Shown: positions 9,901 through 24,900 of the stretch, one piece after another
Position numbering within the stretch: position 1 is the first letter of the stretch
Layout: each line of letters starts with the position of its first letter
Source: Vibrio comitans
Lineage (GTDB): Bacteria > Pseudomonadota > Gammaproteobacteria > Enterobacterales > Vibrionaceae
NCBI GenBank assembly: GCA_024346835.1
Contig: AP024867.1
Coordinates: 1,054,001 to 1,118,000 of the forward strand
Direction of reading: 5' to 3'
DNA: 64,000 nucleotides
Position numbers and translations under genes: made by a program
The notes under the pieces: generated by a model
The model's input: only the letters and a program-made list of their open reading frames with translations
Databases searched by the model: none
What the model was told of the DNA's origin: nothing

Positions 9901-12900
9901 GGCACCATTAACATCAGTGCGGAGCAGCTTCTAGCCAACAGTTCGGATGTGGACGGCACGGTATCGCTGGATAGCGTTTCGTACACCGGTACCGACGGTA
10001 TTCTGACTCAGAACCAAGACGGGTCAGTGACCTTCGCGCCAAACGAGAACTTCAATGGCGATGTCACACTGGATGTCGTGGTTATCGATGATGATGGTGC
10101 CACGGCAAACACTACCGCGGGCATTGATGTCATTGCGGTGAACGATGCACCGGTAGCCGGTGAGAATGCGTACACGGTGAATGAAGATGGCTCTATTACC
10201 ATCAGCCAAGAGCAGTTGTTGGCGGGTTCTTCTGATGTGGAAGGGGATGCGCTTACTGCTTCGAACCTGACGGTTGATGGTAATGCTGAGGTCACTCAGA
10301 ACGAGGACGGCTCATTCACCATCACGCCGGAGGAAAACTTCAACGGCGATATCGACATGCACTTTGATATCACCGATGGCACAGACACCATCCAGGCAAC
10401 GGCTGATTTAACCGTTAACCCGGTCAATGACCTGCCAACGGCAGAGGATGTCAGCTACACCGTCAATGAAGATGGCACGCTGACCTTCACCGATGAGCAG
10501 CTTCTTGCCGGTGCGGACGATATTGATGGCGATACGCTGTCAGTCAGTGACGTTTCTTATACCGGTGCAGACGGCGTCTTCACCGACAACGGTGACGGCA
10601 CGTACGAGTTTGCGCCGAATGCCAACTTCAATGGCGAAGTGTCATTGGGCTTCACTGTGGATGACGGTCAAGGCGGCAGCGTCGAGGCCAACATTGATGT
10701 GATGGTCGTGGATGTGAACGATCCACCGGTGGCAGGTTCGACTTCGTACCAAATGAACGAAGATGGCACCATCAACATCAGTGCTGAGCAATTGCTGGCG
10801 AACAGTTCAGACGTAGACGGCACAGTATCGCTGGATAGCGTTTCGTACACTGGCACCGACGGTATTCTGACTCAGAACCAAGACGGGTCAGTGACCTTCG
10901 CGCCAAACGAGAACTTCAATGGTGATGTCACGCTGGATGTGGTGGTCATCGATGATGACGGGGCAACAGCAAGCACTACCGCGGGCATTGATGTCATCGC
11001 GGTGAATGATGCACCGGTAGCCGGTGAGAATGCGTACACGGTCAATGAAGATGGCTCTATTACCATCAGCCAAGAGCAGTTGCTTGCAGGCTCAAGCGAT
11101 GTGGAAGGGGATGCGCTTACTGCTTCGAACCTGACGGTCGATGGCAACGCCGAAGTCACTCAGAACGAGGACGGCAGCTTTACCATTACCCCGGATGCGG
11201 ACTTCAACGGCGATATCGATATGCACTTTGATATCACTGATGGCAACGACACCATCCAGGCAACGGCTGATTTAACCGTTAACCCAGTCAATGACCTGCC
11301 AACGGCAGAGGATGTCAGCTACACCATCAATGAAGATGGTACGCTGACCTTCACCGATGAGCAGCTATTGGCAGGCGCGGATGACATCGATGGCGATACG
11401 CTGTCAGTCAGTGACGTTTCATATACCGGTGCAGACGGCGTCTTCACCGACAACGGTGACGGCACGTACGAGTTTGCGCCAAACGCTAACTTCAATGGCG
11501 AAGTGTCATTGGGCTTCACCGTGGATGACGGCCAAGGCGGCAGTGTAGAGGCCAACATCGATGTGACGGTCGTGGATGTGAACGATCCACCGGTGGCCGG
11601 TTCGACTTCGTACCAAATGAACGAAGACGGCACCATTAACATCAGTGCTGAGCAATTGCTGGCGAATAGCTCGGATGTGGATGGCACGGTATCGCTGGAT
11701 AGCGTCAGCTACACAGGCACCGACGGCATCTTGACTCAGAACCAAGATGGGTCATTGAAGTTCGCGCCAAACGAGAACTTCAATGGCGACGTAACCCTAG
11801 ACGTTGTCGTGATAGATGATGATGGCGCGACGGCGAGCACGACTGCGGGCATTGATGTCATCGCGGTCAACGATGCACCAGTGGCCGGTGAGAATGCGTA
11901 CACGGTTAACGAAGATGGCTCCATCACCATCAGCCAAGAGCAGCTACTTGCAGGCTCTTCTGATGTCGAGGGTGATGCCCTTACTGCTTCGAACCTGACT
12001 GTCGATGGCAACGCTGAGGTGACTCAGAATGAGGATGGCAGCTTTACCATTACGCCAGATGCGGACTTCAACGGCGATATCGATATGCACTTTGATATCA
12101 CCGATGGCAGTGACACCATCCAGGCGACGGCTGATTTAACCGTTAATCCAGTCAACGACTTGCCAACGGCAGAGGATGTCAGCTACACCATCAATGAAGA
12201 TGGTACGTTGACCTTCACCGATGAGCAGCTTCTTGCGGGTGCCGATGACATCGATGGCGACACGCTGTCAGTGTCAGATGTGAGTTACACTGGTGCGGAT
12301 GGCGTGTTCACCGACAACGGTGATGGCACGTATGAGTTTGCGCCAAACGCCAACTTTAACGGCGAAGTGTCTCTAGACTTCACCGTGGATGACGGTCAAG
12401 GCGGCAGTGTTGAGGCCAACATTGATGTGACGGTCGTGGATGTGAACGATCCACCGGTAGCAGGTTCGACTTCGTACCAAATGAACGAAGACGGCACCAT
12501 CAACATCAGTGCGGAGCAGCTTCTTGCGAATAGCTCGGATGTGGATGGCACGGTATCGCTGGATAGCGTTTCGTATACAGGCACCGACGGTATTCTAACT
12601 CAGAACCAAGACGGGTCAGTCACCTTCGCGCCAAACGAGAACTTCAATGGCGACGTAACTCTAGACGTTGTCGTGATAGATGATGATGGCGCCATGGCGA
12701 GCACGACTGCGGGCATTGATGTCATTGCAGTGAACGATGCGCCAGTCTCCGGCGAGAATGCCTACACGGTCAATGAAGATGGCTCCATTACCATCAGCCA
12801 AGAGCAGTTGCTAGCAGGCTCAAGTGATGTAGAAGGAGACGCGCTGACGGCAAGTAACCTAACAGTCGATGGCAACGCCGAAGTCACTCAGAACGAAGAT

Positions 12901-15900
12901 GGTTCATTCACTATCACGCCAGATGCGGACTTCAACGGCGATATCGATATGCACTTTGATATCACCGATGGCAGCGACACCGTCCAGGCGACCGCTGACC
13001 TGACAGTCAATCCAATCAACGACCTGCCAACGGCAGAGGATGTCAGCTACACCGTCAATGAAGATGGTACACTGACCTTTACCGATGAGCAGCTTCTTGC
13101 CGGTGCCGATGACATCGATGGCGACACGCTGTCAGTGTCTGATGTGAGTTACACGGGAGCAGACGGCGTCTTCACCGACAACGGTGATGGCACCTATGAG
13201 TTTGCGCCAAACGCCAACTTCAATGGCGAAGTGTCATTAGGCTTCATTGTGGATGACGGTCAAGGCGGTAGCGTTGAGGCCAACATCGATGTGACGGTCG
13301 TGGATGTCAACGATCCACCGGTAGCAGGTTCGACTTCATACCAAATGAACGAAGACGGCACCATCAACATCAGTGCGGAGCAATTGCTGGCGAATAGCTC
13401 GGATGTGGATGGCACGGTATCGCTGGATAGCGTTTCATACACAGGCACCGACGGTATCTTGACTCAGAACCAAGACGGGTCAGTGACGTTTGCGCCAAAC
13501 GAGAACTTCAATGGCGATGTCACACTGAATGTTGTGGTCATCGATGATGATGGCGCAACGGCGAGCACGACTGCGGGCATTGATGTCATTGCGGTGAACG
13601 ATGCGCCAGTGGCCGGTCAAAACGCCTACACAGTGAATGAAGACGGCTCCATCACCATCAGCCAAGAGCAGTTGCTTGCGGGCTCTTCGGATGTAGAAGG
13701 AGACGCGCTGACGGCAAGTAACCTAACAGTCGATGGCAACGCCGAAGTCACTCAGAACGAAGATGGTTCATTCACTATCACGCCAGATGCGGACTTCAAC
13801 GGCGATATCGATATGCACTTTGATATCACCGATGGCAGCGACACCGTCCAGGCGACGGCTGATTTAACCGTTAATCCAGTGAACGATTTGCCAACGGCAG
13901 AGGATGTCAGCTACACCATCAATGAAGATGGTACGTTGACCTTCACTGACGAGCAGCTATTGGTGGGTGCGGATGACATCGATGGTGATGCGCTCTCCAT
14001 TTCAGGTGTGAGTTACACCGGTGCCGATGGCGTGTTCACCGACAACGGTGATGGCACCTACGAGTTCGCGCCGAACGCCAACTTTAACGGCGAAGTGTCT
14101 CTAGACTTCACCGTGGATGACGGTCAAGGCGGCAGTGTTGAGGCCAACATTGATGTGACGGTCGTGGATGTGAACGATCCACCGGTGGCAGGTACGACTT
14201 CGTACCAAATGAACGAAGACGGCACCATTAACATCAGTGCTGAGCAACTGCTTGCCAACAGCTCGGATGTGGATGGCACGGTATCGCTGGATAGCGTTTC
14301 GTACACCGGCACCGACGGTATCTTGACTCAAAACCAAGACGGGTCAGTGACCTTCGCGCCAAACGAGAACTTCAATGGCGATGTGACTCTAGACGTTATC
14401 GTGATAGATGATGATGGCGCAACCGCCGGTACAACAGCTGGTATCGAGGTTATTGCGGTAAATGATCCACCCGTGGCAGGGGATACTGCATACACTATCA
14501 ATGAAGATGAAGTTCTGATCTTTAGTATGCAACAGCTGGTTTCTCAATCTAGCGATGCTGAGGGTACGGTGTTACTGGATAGTGTCAGTTACTCAGGTAC
14601 CGATGGTATCTTGATGGATAATGGAGACGGTACCTTTAGCTTCGCACCAAATGAAAACTTCAACGGTGAGGTGTCTCTTGATGTCGTGGTTGTTGATGCA
14701 GAGGGAGCGAAAGATTCCGCAACCGCAAGTATTGACGTTCTACCGATTAATGATCCTCCAGTAGCAGGCTCTACCTCCTACACTATGGCGCAGGATGGAA
14801 GTATCACCATTAGTTCGGAGCAGTTACTAGCGAACAGCTCGGATATCGAAGGTGATGTTTACATAGACTCAGTCTCTTACGGTGGCAGCTTTGGTAACCT
14901 GACCGATAATGGAGACGGTACTTATACCTTCGAACCCCCTCAGGACTTTGCAGGCAACTTATCCCTTGATGTAACCGTTGTGGATGAAGATGGTGCGACC
15001 GCTCAGACCACTGCTGACATTGATGTGCTTGGTGCGCATCCACCGATAGATGAGAATGAAGCTCCAGAAGCAGACGTTGTTGATTACACAATGGAAGAGG
15101 ATGGAAGCCTAACCTTCACCGAAGCGGACTTGTTAGCACATGTCAGTGACCCTGACGGTGATGAACTGTCGATAATGGTAGATAACTACTACGGCAACGA
15201 TGGTGTATTCTCTCACAATAGTGATGGAACCTTTACTTTCTCTCCAAACGAAAACTTTAGTGGTAACTTGAGCATCAACTATGCCGTCGATGATGGCGAA
15301 TTTATCTCTGAATCACAAATCAACATTGTGGTAACTGAGGTGAATGATCCGCCAGTAGCTGGTTCTACCTCTTATACGGTTCAAGAAGATAATTCCATTA
15401 CCATCAGTAACGAGCAACTGCTTGCTAATGCGTCCGATATCGAGGGTGAAGTAGCGGTAGATGACGTCTCGTACTCAGGTACAGACGGTGTGTTGGTTGA
15501 CAATGGTGACGGCACTTACACATTCTCACCAAACGAAAACTTCAGTGGCAACGTAAATCTAGACGTTACTGTTGTGGATGAAGATGATGCGACTGTACAA
15601 ACCACCGCAAATATTGACGTAATCGAGGTAAATGATCCACCCGTTGCCGGAGACACAGCTTATACCGTCAATGAAGATGAAGTATTAGTCTTCACTGCAG
15701 AGCAACTCTTAGCGCAGGCGTCGGATATTGAAGGTGAGGTCGCGGTAGACAGCGTCGGTTATACAGGTACAGACGGTATTCTTACCGACAACGGTGATGG
15801 CACCTATAGTTTCGCACCAAACCAGAACTTTAATGGTGAGGTATCTCTTGATGTGGTGGTGGTCGATGAAGGTGGTGCGACTGCGCAAGCCAATGCCAAC

Positions 15901-18900
15901 ATTGATGTATTGCCAATTAATGATGCACCTGTTGCCGGTGATAATGCTTACACAGTTAATGAAGATGGCTCCATTACTATCAGCCAAGAGCAACTTCTTG
16001 CTGGCTCTAGTGATGTAGAAGGAGATGCACTTACTGCTTCAAATCTTACTGTTGATGGCAACGCTGAAGTCACCGCCAATGAAGATGGCAGCTTCACCAT
16101 TGCGCCAGATGCGGATTGGAACGGTGATATTGATATGCACTTCGATATCACTGATGGCACCGACACCATTCAAGCAACGGCTGATCTGACAGTAAACCCA
16201 GTTAACGATCTACCGACAGCTGATGATAAGCAATTTACCATTCAAGAAGATGGTACTCTGATCTTTACTGATGCAGACCTTCTTCAAGGTGCTGCGGATA
16301 TCGATGGAGATAACCTGACTATCGATAGCGTTAGTTACCAGGGAACCGACGGCATCCTCACTTATGCAGGTGATGGCACCTATGTCTTTGCGCCAAATGA
16401 GAACTTTAACGGGAATGTAGATCTGTCATTCGAGGTTAACGATGGCACCGAATCTGTTACAGCAAATATTGATATTCAGGTAACGCCTGTTGATGATGCG
16501 CCAACTGTTGACGGAAGTCTCGCATACACCATAGATGAAGATGGCCAAATAACCCTTAGTCAAGAGCAGTTGCTGACTCATGCAAATGATATTGATGGCG
16601 ATGCCTTAATTGCTCAAAACCTGTCGGTAGATGGTAATGCAACGGTAACGACCAATGATGATGGTTCATTTACTATCACGCCGGACGCAGATTGGAATGG
16701 TGATATTGACATCAGTTTTGATGTCAGTGATGGCGACAATGTGGTTCAGGGCAGCGCAGACTTAACGGTTAATCCTGTGAACGACCAACCGGATGCGGGC
16801 GAAGAACTGTTCATTCAGGCAGAGGAAGATCAGACCGTTGGTGTAACGCTACGTGAAGAGCCTGCGATCCGTCTGGATCAAGCGCCGGAACACGGCATTA
16901 TTGAGGCTAATCTCAATGATGAGTGGGTTGAACTAGAAGTTGGAGTAGAGATCCCAGCAGACACCGAGGTTCGATTTGTTCCAAATGACGATGTTTCAGA
17001 CAGCACTCATACTACTCAAATTGGCACTTTTGACGACAACGCTAGCGTTGATGATTGGGGCACTGAGGTTGACCCGTATACCCGAGAGTTCACTGATGGC
17101 GATCTAACGGTTACCGTTCAGAGTAACGATGATCCACTAGGAGCATGGAACGGTAATACTCATATTGGTCACGGCCTTGGGGATACAGACCGTCAAGGTT
17201 TGAGCGGTGATGAGAAACTGACGGTTACCGTTGAAGGTCAAGACATCAATGAAATCAACTTCCACCTTGATGGCGTGGGTGGCTGGTTTATGGAGGAATC
17301 TCGCCACTTTACAGAGGTTGAGATTAAGGCGTTTAACGCCGATGGGGAAGTGATTGACTCACTGACTTACCACAAAGAAGATCGCAGTAGCTTTGAAACT
17401 GACTACACGTTAACCGTAAGTGAGCCGGTTTCTTACTTTGAGTTAGGGACGATTCAGGGTAACGGTACCTACGTAGTGCAGAACATGACGGTATCGCAAA
17501 CTTGTCCTGATGAGGCGGTATTTACTAGTTTAGGTGTAGATGGTACTGAGGTCACCGAATCGGTCTCTCTTAATATCCACGCGGATGAGACAGAGATTGA
17601 CCTTACTGCCGAACTTCCGAATATTGAATTGAATATCGAAGGAGCGGCTCAGTTCGCATCCATTGTAATTACAGAAGAGCAACTTTTGGCTCAGGCATCG
17701 GATATCGATAGCGACAATCTAGATATTCAAAACCTAGAGCTTGTAGGTGAGAACTCAGAGCATGCCACTCTGATAGATAATGGCGATGGTACTTGGACTG
17801 TCACCCCGGATGCAAACTTCTATGGTGAGATTGAACTTGGCTACCAAGTAACCGATGGCGAGTTGACCGATGACAACATCATCAACATCAATTTCGAGTC
17901 AGTGAATGATGCTCCGATTGTATCTGGACCCATTGTTCTATCTACCGATGAAGATGTGGGCATATCATTCACCGCAGACGACCTCCTTGCCAATGCCAGT
18001 GATGTCGAGGGTGATGCCATTTCTATCTCAGAAATCAGTTACTCAGGTGAAAATGGTGAACTGATAGATAACGAAGATGGCACTTATACCTTTATGCCAA
18101 ATGAAAACTTCAATGGAGAAGTGGACATTGATTATAAGGTGTTTGATGGTACCGATGAAGTTGATACCCATATAGACCTTACCGTTATCCCTGTGAACGA
18201 TGTGCCTGTTCCGGGTGCGCCTTTGCATACCCAGATGATGGAAAACGGCACTATGGTCATTGAGGCCAAAGACCTATTAAGTGGTGCTAGTGATGTGGAT
18301 GGCGATATTCTTCATATCGAGAACCTGCTTCTTGCCGATCAAAGTCATGGTACTTTAACTGATAACGGTGATAACACCTTTACCTTTGAGCCCGCTGAAG
18401 ACTTCTATGGGGAAGTAAGTCTGACCTATGATATCAGTGATGGCATGGCCAGTGCGCCGAGTACTGCCCGTATTGATGTAGAAATGGTCAACGAAGGTCC
18501 AGAGGTGTCTGCTCCAGTAGAGGCTGTAGTGGATGAGGATGGCAACATCACTATCACCCAAGAAGACTTGCTAGCCAACGCATCGGATGTGGATGGTGAC
18601 GCCTTGCAAGCGGTGAATCTGCAAGCCAATGATCCAAACGCGAGCATAATAGAAAATCCAGACGGCAGCTTTACTATTACTCCGAGTGAGAACTTCTTCG
18701 GAGAAGTAGAGTTTACCTATGACGTGACCGATGCTATCGAAACGGTGTCAACAGGACTGAACCTAACAGTGAATCCTGTGAACGACCTGCCTGATGTGCC
18801 GGACCTGACCTTTAATACCTATGATGGCGAGTCTCTTGTTATTACCCAGGAGCAACTGCTCGCTCAGGCAACGGACATTGAAGGTGATGATCTTACCGCG

Positions 18901-21900
18901 CTGAATGTGACCAGCCAGAATGACAACGTATCTGTGGTGGATAATGGCGATGGAACCTTCACCATCAACACCGACCAAGGCTACTTTGGCAGTGCTGACC
19001 TTACATTCGATGTCAGTGATGGCACGGATATCGTTACCGCCAATATCGACCTTCAGATTGAATTTGTTAACGATGCTCCAGAAGCAGAGGCGATCTCTGC
19101 AGAAGTGGCAGAGGACGGTTCTATATTGGTGACTCAGGCCATGTTGCTTGAGAATGCCTCTGATGTGGATGGTGACGCGCTATTCGCCTCAAACCTATCC
19201 ACTAATGATCCGAACGCAACTGTTGTGGACAACGGAGATGGCACCTTTACTGTAACGCCATCGGCAGACTTTAATGGTCAGATCCAGTTTGACTATGAGG
19301 TGAGTGATGGTGAGCTCAGCACGACCACACAGCTGAGCCTAGATGTCACACCAGTGAATGACGCACCTGAAGCTGATGCCATATCTTTCGATATGCTCGA
19401 AGATGGCACACTTCTGATTACAGATGAGCAGCTTCTGGCTAATGCAACAGACATAGATGGTGATGAGCTATCGGTCTCTGACGTAAGCTACTCTGGCGAT
19501 CAGGGAAGTCTCGTTGATAACGGCAATGGTACCTACTCATTTACGCCGAGTGAGCACTTCAGCGGTGATCTGCAGTTGAATTTCACTGTGTCAGATGGTG
19601 AAACTTCGGTTTCTCAAGCTATCGATGTGAATGTTGAAGCAGTAGCAGATGCGCCGAATCTTAATATTACCGATGGAGAAGGCACAGACGTTGGCGATAG
19701 CACTATCGTTACTGAGCCGGGCGGTACTGTTGAGTTGAACATAGGTGCTAGCCTTGTGGATCAGGACCTTTCAGAGACCTTGACTGTAGAGGTGAATGGT
19801 ATTCCTGAAGGTACTGTGATTCGTTATGACAATGAAGAAGTGCTTGGCGATCAACAAAACGGTATCACTAGCTTCAACGACACCGATATCACCGTAACCT
19901 TTGAAGGTGAAACCGCAGAATTCCAAAATGCGGCGGGCTACTACAAGGTTGATGGCGATGGCAACATCACAGGTGTTGAGATTGTTTATGAAAACGCCTC
20001 GCAAGTTGGTGGGGGCGGTGACCTAATCCCTAGTGAAAGCTCCTTCACCTTCCCAATTGAAGAGGGAGAGAGCTTTAACCTCTTCTTGGTACCAAATGGG
20101 TTCCCGCATAACGACTTTGACGCTATGGAAAACGGTAGCTTTGAGTTCCGTGCAGCCGATGGCTCGCCAGCGACCATGGATACTGTCGACCCACAACTAG
20201 TGTTTGTAGATGAAAATGGCGATACCACTGTTATTGACGGTGCCTTTGGTGATGCAATCTTCCACGGTGGTTCCAGTGTTGATTTGAACCAAGACGGCAT
20301 TGAGCATACACGTACTACAGTCAATGAAGATGGTGAAATCGTTTATGGATTTGAGGATCTCTATGGAGGCGGTGACGCTGACTATACAGACTTCAACTTT
20401 ACTATTGATGTGGGTGAGGTAAATAGTCAGATATATAGCGGTGAAATAACCGTGGGAGAGAGCGGTTCTGTCGTGTTGCCAACAACGGCTATCTCGCAAA
20501 CCATTGAGCTAGAGATTCCACAAGGATTGGTCGACTCATTTGATATTGAGGTGTCAGCAACAGCGACTGAACTATCCAATGATGATTCCGAAACAGTCAG
20601 CCAGACCATCACTATTGATATTGAACACGCTCCAGAGGCCGAAGCTGTTACAGCCAATGTGGATGAAGATGGTTCTATCATCATTACACAGGAACAACTG
20701 CTAGCTAACGCCAGCGACTTAGATGGTGATGCACTGACTGCTTCTAACCTAGCCACTGAAGACGGCAATATCACAGTCACAGATAATGGAGACGGCACCT
20801 TCACCCTAACGCCAGATGCGGACTTCAATGGTGACATTGAGTTTACGTTTGATGTTTCGGATGGAGACCAGTTGGTATCCACCAATCTTAACTTAACGAT
20901 TAACCCTATTAATGATGATCCTACAGCGGATGATGTGAACTACACCATCAATGAAGATGGTACGCTGACCTTCACCGATGAGCAGCTTCTGGCGGGTGCG
21001 GATGACATCGATGGCGATACGCTCTCCATCTCAGATGTCAGTTACACGGGTGCCGATGGTGTGTTCACCGACAACGGTGATGGCACCTACGAGTTCGCGC
21101 CGAATGCCAACTTTAACGGCGAAGTGTCTCTAGACTTCACCGTGGATGACGGTCAAGGCGGCAGTGTTGAGGCCAACATTGATGTGACGGTCGTGGATGT
21201 GAACGATCCACCAGTGGCAGGTACGACTTCGTACCAAATGAACGAAGACGGCACCATTAACATCAGCGCGGAGCAGCTTCTTGCCAACAGTTCGGATGTG
21301 GATGGCACGGTATCGCTGGATAGCGTCAGCTACACAGGCACCGATGGTATCTTGACTCAGAACCAAGATGGGTCAGTGACCTTCGCGCCAAACGAGAACT
21401 TCAATGGCGATGTGACATTAGATGTTGTTGTTATCGATGATGATGGCGCGACGGCGAGCACGACTGCGGGCATTGATGTCATTGCGGTGAACGATGCACC
21501 AGTAGCGGGCGAGAATGCCTACACGGTGAATGAAGATGGCTCCATCACCATTAGCCAAGAGCAGCTGCTTGCAGGCTCAAGTGATGTAGAAGGGGATGCG
21601 CTCACGGCTTCGAATCTGACTGTAGACGGCAACGCTGAGGTGACTCAAAACGAGGACGGCAGCTTTACTATCACGCCAGATGCGGACTTCAACGGCGATA
21701 TCGATATGCACTTTGATATCATCGATGGCAGTGACACCATCCAGGCAACGGCTGATTTAACCGTTAACCCTGTGAACGATTTGCCAACGGCTGAGGATGT
21801 GAACTACACCATCAATGAAGATGGTACGCTGACCTTCACCGATGAGCAGCTATTGGCCGGTGCGGACGACATTGATGGCGATACTTTATCTATCTCCGAT

Positions 21901-24900
21901 GTCAGTTACACCGGTGCCGATGGTGTGTTCACCGACAACGGTGATGGCACCTATGAGTTCGCGCCAAACGCCAACTTCAATGGTGAAGTCTCGCTCGGGT
22001 TTACTGTGGATGACGGTCAAGGCGGCAGTGTTGAGGCAAACATCGATGTGACGGTCGTGGATGTGAACGATCCACCGGTAGCAGGTTCGACTTCGTACCA
22101 AATGAACGAAGACGGCACCATTAACATCAGTGCTGGGCAGCTTCTAGCGAACAGCTCGGATGTGGATGGCACGGTATCGCTGGATAGCGTCAGCTACACA
22201 GGCACCGACGGTATTTTGACTCAGAACCAAGATGGGTCGATCACTTTCGCGCCAAATGAGAACTTCAATGGCGATGTCACACTGGATGTGGTGGTCATCG
22301 ATGATGACGGCGCTACAGCAACCACTACCGCAGGCATCGAAGTGATAGAGGTGAATGACCCACCGGTGGCGGGTCCGACGTCTTACACTATCGATGAAGA
22401 TAGTGTGCTTACCTTTAGTGAGTCTCAGATTCTGGCAAGTGCTACCGATGTAGATGGTACGCCAGAGTTACTTGAGATTACCTATAGTGGTACAGATGGT
22501 ATCTTTACTGTGAATGGCGATGGTACCTGTAGCTTTGCACCTAATCAGAACTTCAATGGAGACGTACAGCTAGACGTTACTATTACTGATGACGATGGTG
22601 CGAGTGTTGATACAGTTATCAATGTGGCAGTGCTACCAATCAATGATGCACCGGTAGCCGGCGAGAATGCCTACACGGTGAATGAAGATGGCTCCATCAC
22701 CATCAGCCAAGAGCAGTTGCTTGCGGGCTCAAGTGACGTGGAGGGTGATGCCCTTACTGCTTCGAACCTGACGGTCGACGGCAACGCCGAAGTCACTCAG
22801 AACGAGGATGGCAGCTTTACCATCACGCCAGATGCGGACTTCAACGGCGATATCGATATGCACTTTGATATCACCGATGGCAGCGATACTGTCCAAGCAA
22901 CGGCTGATTTAACCGTTAACCCAGTCAACGACCTGCCAACGGCAGAGGATGTGAACTACACCATCAATGAAGATGGTACGCTGACCCTCACCGATGAGCA
23001 GCTATTGGCCGGTGCGGACGACATTGATGGCGATACTTTATCTATCTCCGGTGTCAGTTACACCGGTGCCGATGGTGTGTTTACCGACAACGGTGATGGC
23101 ACCTACGAGTTTGCACCAAACGCTAACTTCAATGGCGAAGTGTCATTGGGCTTCACCGTAGATGATGGTCAAGGTGGCACGGTGGATGCCAACATCGATG
23201 TGACGGTCGTGGATGTTAACGATCCACCGGTGGCAGGCTCTACTTCGTACCAAATGAACGAAGACGGCACCATTAACATCAGTGCGGAGCAGCTTCTAGC
23301 CAACAGTTCGGATGTGGATGGCACGGTATCGCTGGATAGCGTTTCGTACACAGGCACCGACGGTATTCTGACTCAGAACCAAGACGGGTCAGTGACGTTT
23401 GCGCCAAACGAGAACTTCAATGGCGACGTAACTCTAGACGTTGTCGTCATCGATGATGATGGGGCAACGGCGAGCACGACTGCGGGCATTGATGTCATCG
23501 CGGTGAACGATGCGCCAGTGACAGGCGAGAATGCCTACACGGTCAACGAAGATGGCTCTATTACTATCAGCCAAGAGCAGTTGCTGGCGGGCTCTTCGGA
23601 TGTAGAAGGGGATGCGCTTACTGCTTCGAACCTGACTGTGGATGGCAACGCCGAAGTCACTCAGAACGAGGATGGCAGCTTTACTATCACTCCGGATGCC
23701 GACTTCAACGGCGATATCGATATGCACTTTGATATCACCGATGGCAGTGACACCATCCAGGCGACGGCTGATTTAACCGTTAACCCAGTCAACGACTTGC
23801 CAACGGCAGAGGATGTCAGCTACACCGTCAATGAAGATGGTACGTTGACCTTCACCAATGAGCAGCTTCTTGCGGGTGCGGATGATATTGATGGCGATAC
23901 TTTATCTATCTCCGATGTCAGTTACACGGGTGCGGACGGTGTGTTCACCGACAACGGTGATGGTACGTATGAATTCGCGCCAAACGCCAACTTCAATGGC
24001 GAAGTGTCATTGGGCTTCACTGTGGATGATGGTCAAGGCGGCAGTGTTGAGGCCAACATTGATGTGACGGTCGTAGATGTCAACGATCCACCGGTGGCAG
24101 GTACGACTTCGTACCAAATGAACGAAGACGGCACCATCAACATCAGTGCTGAGCAACTTCTTGCGAACAGCTCTGATGTGGACGGCACGGTATCGTTAGA
24201 TAGCGTTTCGTACACCGGCACCGACGGTATCTTGACACAGAACCAAGACGGGTCAGTGACCTTCGCGCCAAACGAGAACTTCAATGGCGATGTGACCCTC
24301 GATGTCGTGGTCATCGATGATGATGGCGCCACGGCGAGTACGACTGCGGGCATTGATGTCATCGCAATCAACGATGCACCAGTGGCAGGCGAGAATGCCT
24401 ACACAGTGAATGAAGATGGCTCCATCACCATCAGCCAAGAGCAGCTGCTTGCAGGCTCAAGTGATGTAGAAGGGGATGCGCTCACTGCTTCGAACCTGAC
24501 GGTCGACGGCAACGCAGAAGTCACTCAGAACGAGGATGGTAGCTTTACCATTACCCCGGATGCCGACTTCAACGGCGATATCGATATGCACTTTGATATC
24601 ACCGATGGCAGTGACACGGTTCAGGCGACGGCTGACCTGACGGTCAACCCAATCAACGACTTGCCAACAGCAGAGGATGTGAACTACACCATCAATGAAG
24701 ATGGTACGCTGACCTTCACCGATGAGCAGCTATTGGCCGGTGCGGACGACATTGATGGCGATACTTTATCTATCTCCGGTGTCAGTTACACCGGTGCCGA
24801 TGGTGTGTTTACCGACAACGGTGATGGCACCTACGAGTTTGCACCAAACGCTAACTTCAATGGCGAAGTGTCATTGGGCTTCACCGTAGATGATGGTCAA

